From positions 1-21,343 of the forward strand of contig RXOD01004503.1 in NCBI GenBank assembly GCA_005223375.1: a stretch of 21,343 nucleotides of DNA, read 5' to 3'. Positions within the stretch are counted from its first letter, which is position 1. Every line of letters starts with the position of its first letter. A model generated the notes under the pieces. The model had not been told where the DNA came from and did no database searches. It saw nothing but the letters and a program-made list of their open reading frames with translations. This stretch comes from Amoebophrya sp. AT5.2. Taxonomy: Eukaryota; Sar; Dinophyceae; Syndiniales; Amoebophryaceae. Position numbers and translations under genes: made by a program. This document shows positions 17,337 through 21,343 of this stretch, piece by piece.

Positions 17337-17666
17337 CCCTGTGGGAGAGGGAGTCACAGTCAGCTGTCAGTGGAGCTCTTGTAGGATGTTACAGGTAGCT
17401 GGGCTCGTAGTCGTATGATCGATGTCACAGGCGAGGACGGGCTGTGTTGTCTTGTGTTTGGTCTCGTATAATTTCGCCTCGTATAACTATAATTTATGTC
17501 TCATTGTGCTCGCCTAGTATGCTGCCTGGGGAGGAAGCTGGCGCCGCAAAGTGACAAGCAGGAGGTGCCAAGAAGGTTCTGCCGATTGTCTCGTATTTCG
17601 TCTGGACCTGGAGGTATTTTGTCTCGTATTTGGTCTCGACAGTCGACGATCGACCCGCACGCGCAG
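17327..17666 (+). other. Probable 340-nt intron or gene-free gap with GTCTCGTAT repeats
   Basis: GTATAA at 17327 and GCGCAG ending at 17666 make a phase-2 intron between the two large frames. Inside, the word GTCTCGTAT (or CCTCGTATA, GTCTCGACA variants) recurs near 17461, 17476, 17589, 17618 and 17634. The interval from 17518 is open in the same frame as the downstream exon, so the true acceptor could be further left or right. Confidence 0.4.
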
Positions 17667-20600
17667 CATCGGCCCGAAACAGATGCCGCCGGAAATGGGT
17701 TTTCGACTCGCCTCTAACATGCCGCGCCCTCTGCTGCCGCTGGAGGCGCGGCGGCAGATGGTGATTCTGACCTACTCCGTGAACCGGCTGGGGAAGCTGC
17801 TTGTGGCCAAGATGCGGCACTTGCTGCTCGAGGACGAGGATCGTGGGGACTTGACTCCCCCCCCCCTTGGCGCGAACTTGGCGCAGGTGATCCAGGCCAT
17901 GATGCACGCCAGCAACAGTCGGGCGATCCAGTTCACGGAGTTCGTGGAGGTTTGCGAGCGCATGTTCCTGCCGACGGAGGAGAAGGGTCTGGGTCTGCTG
18001 AAGATCGCGAACTACGCCGCCGGGAGCAGCAGGTCCTCCGCGACGAACGGTTCCTCTAGTAACCGGGGTGGAGACATCACGACGTCGCCCGAGGCGAGTC
18101 CGCGACCGGTGGACGGAGCATCAAGTTCCGGAATTTCCAACGCGAACAACGTGGTGCTGATCACGAAGCGCTACCTGTTCATGAACCTGTTCAAGATGCT
18201 GTCCGGGCGCCCGGTGGAGCTGAGCAAGATGCCGGCGGAGAAGGTGCACGTAGACGAGATGGCGAGCGCCCTCTGCGACGTGAACGCGAACCAGCTGCTG
18301 GGGCTGCGCAACGCCATGCTGCGCAAGTACGGCACCTTCTCCAACGCCTTCGCGGTGCTGAAGCAGCAGGGAACTGGTTGTGCTTCCGACGACCAGCAAG
18401 CCGAGATGATGAGCGCGACGCTCCGAACAAGCAGCGAGAAGGCCTCGACGATGACGTCTTCGGCTGCATCGGGCGGCGGCGCAACGGCGCGGAGCGGGGG
18501 TTCGGGCGCGCAGCAGGAGCCCTCTACTGCGATGAAGCAGCAGCCGTCCTCTCTACTGAACCGGTACATAGCGGACGCAGACATCAAGATCCAGGACTAC
18601 ATTCCGAAGGAGCGGTTCGTGGCCATGTACCTCCACCTCGTGCACCACCGCGCGGATCCGCTGGCGGCCTTCTCGGCCTCCGCAGAGTCCGGGGGCGGAA
18701 GCTCCGCGGTGTCCGCGAGCTCCTCGAAACTGAACGAAATGCTCGCGGAAATGAACAACGACGACGCGAAGATCGACCGCAGTGAGGAGCAGGAGAACGC
18801 GAGCAACATTTCCTCCGCCGTGTCCGCGGCGCTCACCTCGGGGTTGACCCTGCAAAACTGCTGGAGCTTCCACGAGGACCCGTTCGACGACCCGGCGTTT
18901 CGGCACCTGGCGGACAAGCGGCGGCGGGTCCAGGCGGAGGAAGCGGAGGCGCTGTACCAGTACGCGCGGTGCCTCGGGATGTTCTCGCACTTCGCGTCAC
19001 GGACGGAAACACGCAAAATCGAGGGCGTGGACTACGACACGTTTCTGCACCTGATGGCGCTGCCCGCGCCGCAGGTGGGGATTTCGGCTTTCCGGAAGCG
19101 GGTGCTGCTGCGGTACGGCAGCTGGGTGCAGGCGCTCCGCAACCTGCTTCTCGCGCAGACGCACCTCGTGCAGGGAAGCGTGAAGCCGAACGCGAAGCCG
19201 GTGCGCAGAGTGCTGTTCACATGGCGGGACCTGCTGGTGCTCGAAAACAACGAGACCAAGACGGGAGATCGTGCTGGGGAGATGGTGGTGGGGTCTGCAG
19301 GTAGGACGATGATGAGCAACTCAACCGCCGTGGACGAGGACGTGTGGGACAACTTGGAGGAGGACAAGCAGGAGCTGCAGTCGTTCCACTTCTTCGAGGT
19401 TTTCGGGGGCGCGATCGACCTCTCGCGCGCCGACAGCTCCGGGCTCTTCCGGTACCTAACCGACCGGCCCGCCGAGCGGAGGATGACGTGCGGGCGCTTC
19501 CGAGACCGGCTCGAAAACGCCGACGGGTTCGACCTCGAGGAGTTCGCGCTGCGCCTGTGGGCCGCGAAACGCCCGGGCGCGGGTTTTGAGGAAACCCTGA
19601 TGGAACGGTTGCTGTCGTGGAACACAAAGCACGCCGTCGCGGCTGGTGCGGCCGGAATGGATCATAAAGACCAGGCTGTTGCTGGGGACCAGGCCGTCGG
19701 GGAACAGAACGGGGAGCACGATGGCGCGTCGCATTCGCCGAAGTCTTCCGCAACAAGTCCGGACGCGCTGGACCCGTTCCGGCCGTTGCTGAAGGTTGAG
19801 TTTGCCGCGGAAATTTTTGGGATCTACCTGAATCGGCAGACGCGACTGGCGTACGAAAAGAAGCGGCTGCAGGCTCTTGGATCTTCGACTGCGGGAAACA
19901 CCAGCAGCTCCGGGTTCAACCTCGACGATGACGGTCCGGACGCGGGAGGTGCAGCTTCCCCCCCGCCGTCGCCGAAGAAGCGAGACGCTGCGCCGACGCC
20001 GAAAACTTCCCCCAACCGCAAGGCCGCGGTGATGAAGAACATGCGTAAGATGAAAAACGCGGGCATGGGGGCTGGCGTGATGGCCTCTGGGTCCGAGATC
20101 TCGAAGTCGCCTGAGGGTGCGCTGCTCCCTACGTACCCGGCGCTCACGCCCGCGGAGGTGTCCAAGCTGTACGACATTCTCCGGGACGAGAAGAAGGCGG
20201 GCGAGCTGCCCACGTTCCACTCGCTGCTGCGATACTTGCCGGCGAACGTGTCGAACGTGCTGTGTGTGTCCGCGACGAAGTACCAAATCGGCGAGACCGC
20301 GCTGGTGTCCTTCAACCTGCCTCGGGAGTACTCGACCTCGAGCGGGCTGGGCACGGCCTGCCGGGACATTTTTCTGGCGGTGGTGTGCGGGCACGTCGGC
20401 GGGAGCAGCGTCGCGGACGACCACTTCGGCATGCAGGAGGGTAGTAGTAGTTCTTTAGAGCAGCTGAGCGTGGACGAGAGCCAGATTCGCGCGCGCTTCC
20501 CGATCGCGAAGGGCGTCACGGACGGGATGCTGCCGGTGCAGATTCTGCCGCCCACGGGCGAGTTCGACGGTACGACATTCTCCTTCGCGCTGCTCACAAC

Positions 20601-21343
20601 GCCCGCAACTCCATCAACCACAACTTCCAGTTATTCCGTGATCGGTGCCCCCGTTTTGTACTCGATCATGGGGCCCAAGCCCGGCCGCCCGCAAATCTCG
20701 AACGTGACCCCGACCAGCTGCGAGCTGAGCTGGCGGCCCGTGAACCCGTTGGAGCTAAACGAGTGCGCGAACAGCTACGGCCCGGTGGTGGAGTACGTGG
20801 TGCGGGCGGAACCGCTCACCCAGATGTTCGAGGAGAACTGCCAGATGAGCGGGGAAAAGTTCCAGATCCAGAGCCGTTGGAACGGCAAGACGCAGATGGC
20901 GGAGCCTGTTTGCAAATTCTCGATGCAGAACCTGATCCCGGGACTCCCGTACCGGTTCTCGGTGCTCCCCAGACACGCCATGACCGGCATCGCTGCGGGG
21001 AGCGGGATGGGGTCGACAGGCTCGAGCGGGGCGGGCGGCGCGACGACCAGGAGTGGCAGTGGTCCTCCCGCGGCCGCGTTAACGAAGTCGCTGCCCGCGG
21101 GTACTAGTAGTGCTAGCGCGGGCGTGGGTGCGGGGAAGGCGGCGATGCTGGGGCAAATTTATGCCGGCGCCTCGTCCGCGTCGCTGTTCGCGAGCGGGGA
21201 CCAACATCCTGATCAATTGCCGCCGCTGATGAATTCCACGTCGTCGTCCGCGATGCGGCAGGCGCTGATTGTGCGGCAGCCGTCCTCGGTGGAGGGGTCT
21301 GCGAGTTTGTTCTCGGACGTGGTGGTGCCGCCGGTGCGGCAGG
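17667..21343 (+). CDS. Large protein with a fibronectin type III domain, continues beyond the window
   Basis: Frame 1 is open with no stop from 17518 to the right edge. The first in-frame ATG is at 17683, with others at 17695 and 17719; the start given here is the proposed acceptor. Counting from 17683, about 1220 residues are visible. Residues 1-340 are largely helical with Ser/Gly-rich loops and a PPP run over a C10 tract. Residues 390-700 contain helical, EF-hand-sized units (such as GVDYDTFLHLMALP and GFDLEEFALRLW) without a full calcium loop. A Pro/Lys/Ala linker (about 760-800) follows, then a beta-rich part (KYQIGETALVSFNLP). Residues 998-1102 are a fibronectin type III domain: PGRPQISNVTPTSCELSW with the core Trp1017, and LIPGLPYRFSV with core Tyr1090. 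The tail is Gly/Ser/Ala-rich. No signal peptide or kinase-type catalytic motif is seen. A scaffold or cytoskeletal protein is a reasonable guess only. Confidence 0.75.

Noticed and set aside
19456..20424. 322-codon frame on the - strand opposite the fibronectin III gene
   Set aside because: The + frame is open for over 3.8 kb and carries a recognisable domain; the - frame is compositionally biased shadow.
1..21343. Searches by eye for CRISPR arrays, rRNA, dinoflagellate-type spliced leader and transposase motifs
   Set aside because: None found on either strand.

Overview
The window looks nuclear and eukaryotic. Reading frames are joined by short GT-AG introns (a clean 86-nt one splits a parvulin gene). 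Proteins are rich in low-complexity runs, and two reading frames begin with secretory-type N-termini. GC-rich coding blocks alternate with more AT-rich spacers. No operon-type spacing, Shine-Dalgarno site, tRNA, rRNA, CRISPR array or recognisable transposase was seen. Every gene I can support is on the + strand. A protist is likely; an alveolate of the dinoflagellate/syndinian kind would fit, but that is inference and no marker in the window proves it.

Layout. 3-125 is the last exon of a gene entering from the left. 1529-5494 is a large unrecognised gene (Arg/Gly/Asp-rich low-complexity N-terminus, a His run, Thr-rich and acidic linkers), probably three exons. 5495-7590 is a spacer with a G10-AAA-G9 tract, a run of hairpins near 5.74-5.95 kb and a strong 24-bp-arm hairpin at 7169-7229. 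7591-8598 is a protein-L-isoaspartate O-methyltransferase-like gene. 9310-9860 is a membrane-anchored parvulin-type prolyl isomerase.

10.7-15.1 kb is the most interesting part: four neighbouring + strand reading frames that appear to share a cysteine-rich repeat (core C-x(10-12)-C ending Y-[KR]-A-C, then a third Cys after an aromatic/hydrophobic stretch, then Cys pairs spaced 31-33 apart). The first (10742-11881) is intact, secreted and holds two repeats. The second (12440-13003) is cut at both ends. The third (13580-13924) lacks a signal peptide. The fourth (14157-15052) has a signal-peptide exon, a diverged Cys pair and a coiled-coil tail. Two blocks of 32 and 33 identical bases link the second and fourth copies. 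This looks like a local, fast-evolving secreted family, not recognised by me.

15053-16595 is spacer. From 16596 to the right edge lies a large gene, probably one: a small first exon, a 180-nt intron, a second exon, a probable 340-nt intron with repeated GTCTCGTAT words, then more than 3.6 kb of uninterrupted reading frame running off the window and carrying a fibronectin type III domain.

The genes do not form an obvious pathway. The two recognisable enzymes act on proteins (isoaspartate repair, prolyl isomerisation), and the Cys-rich cluster is likely exported. Exon boundaries other than the parvulin intron are inferred from frame, phase and splice-site fit only.
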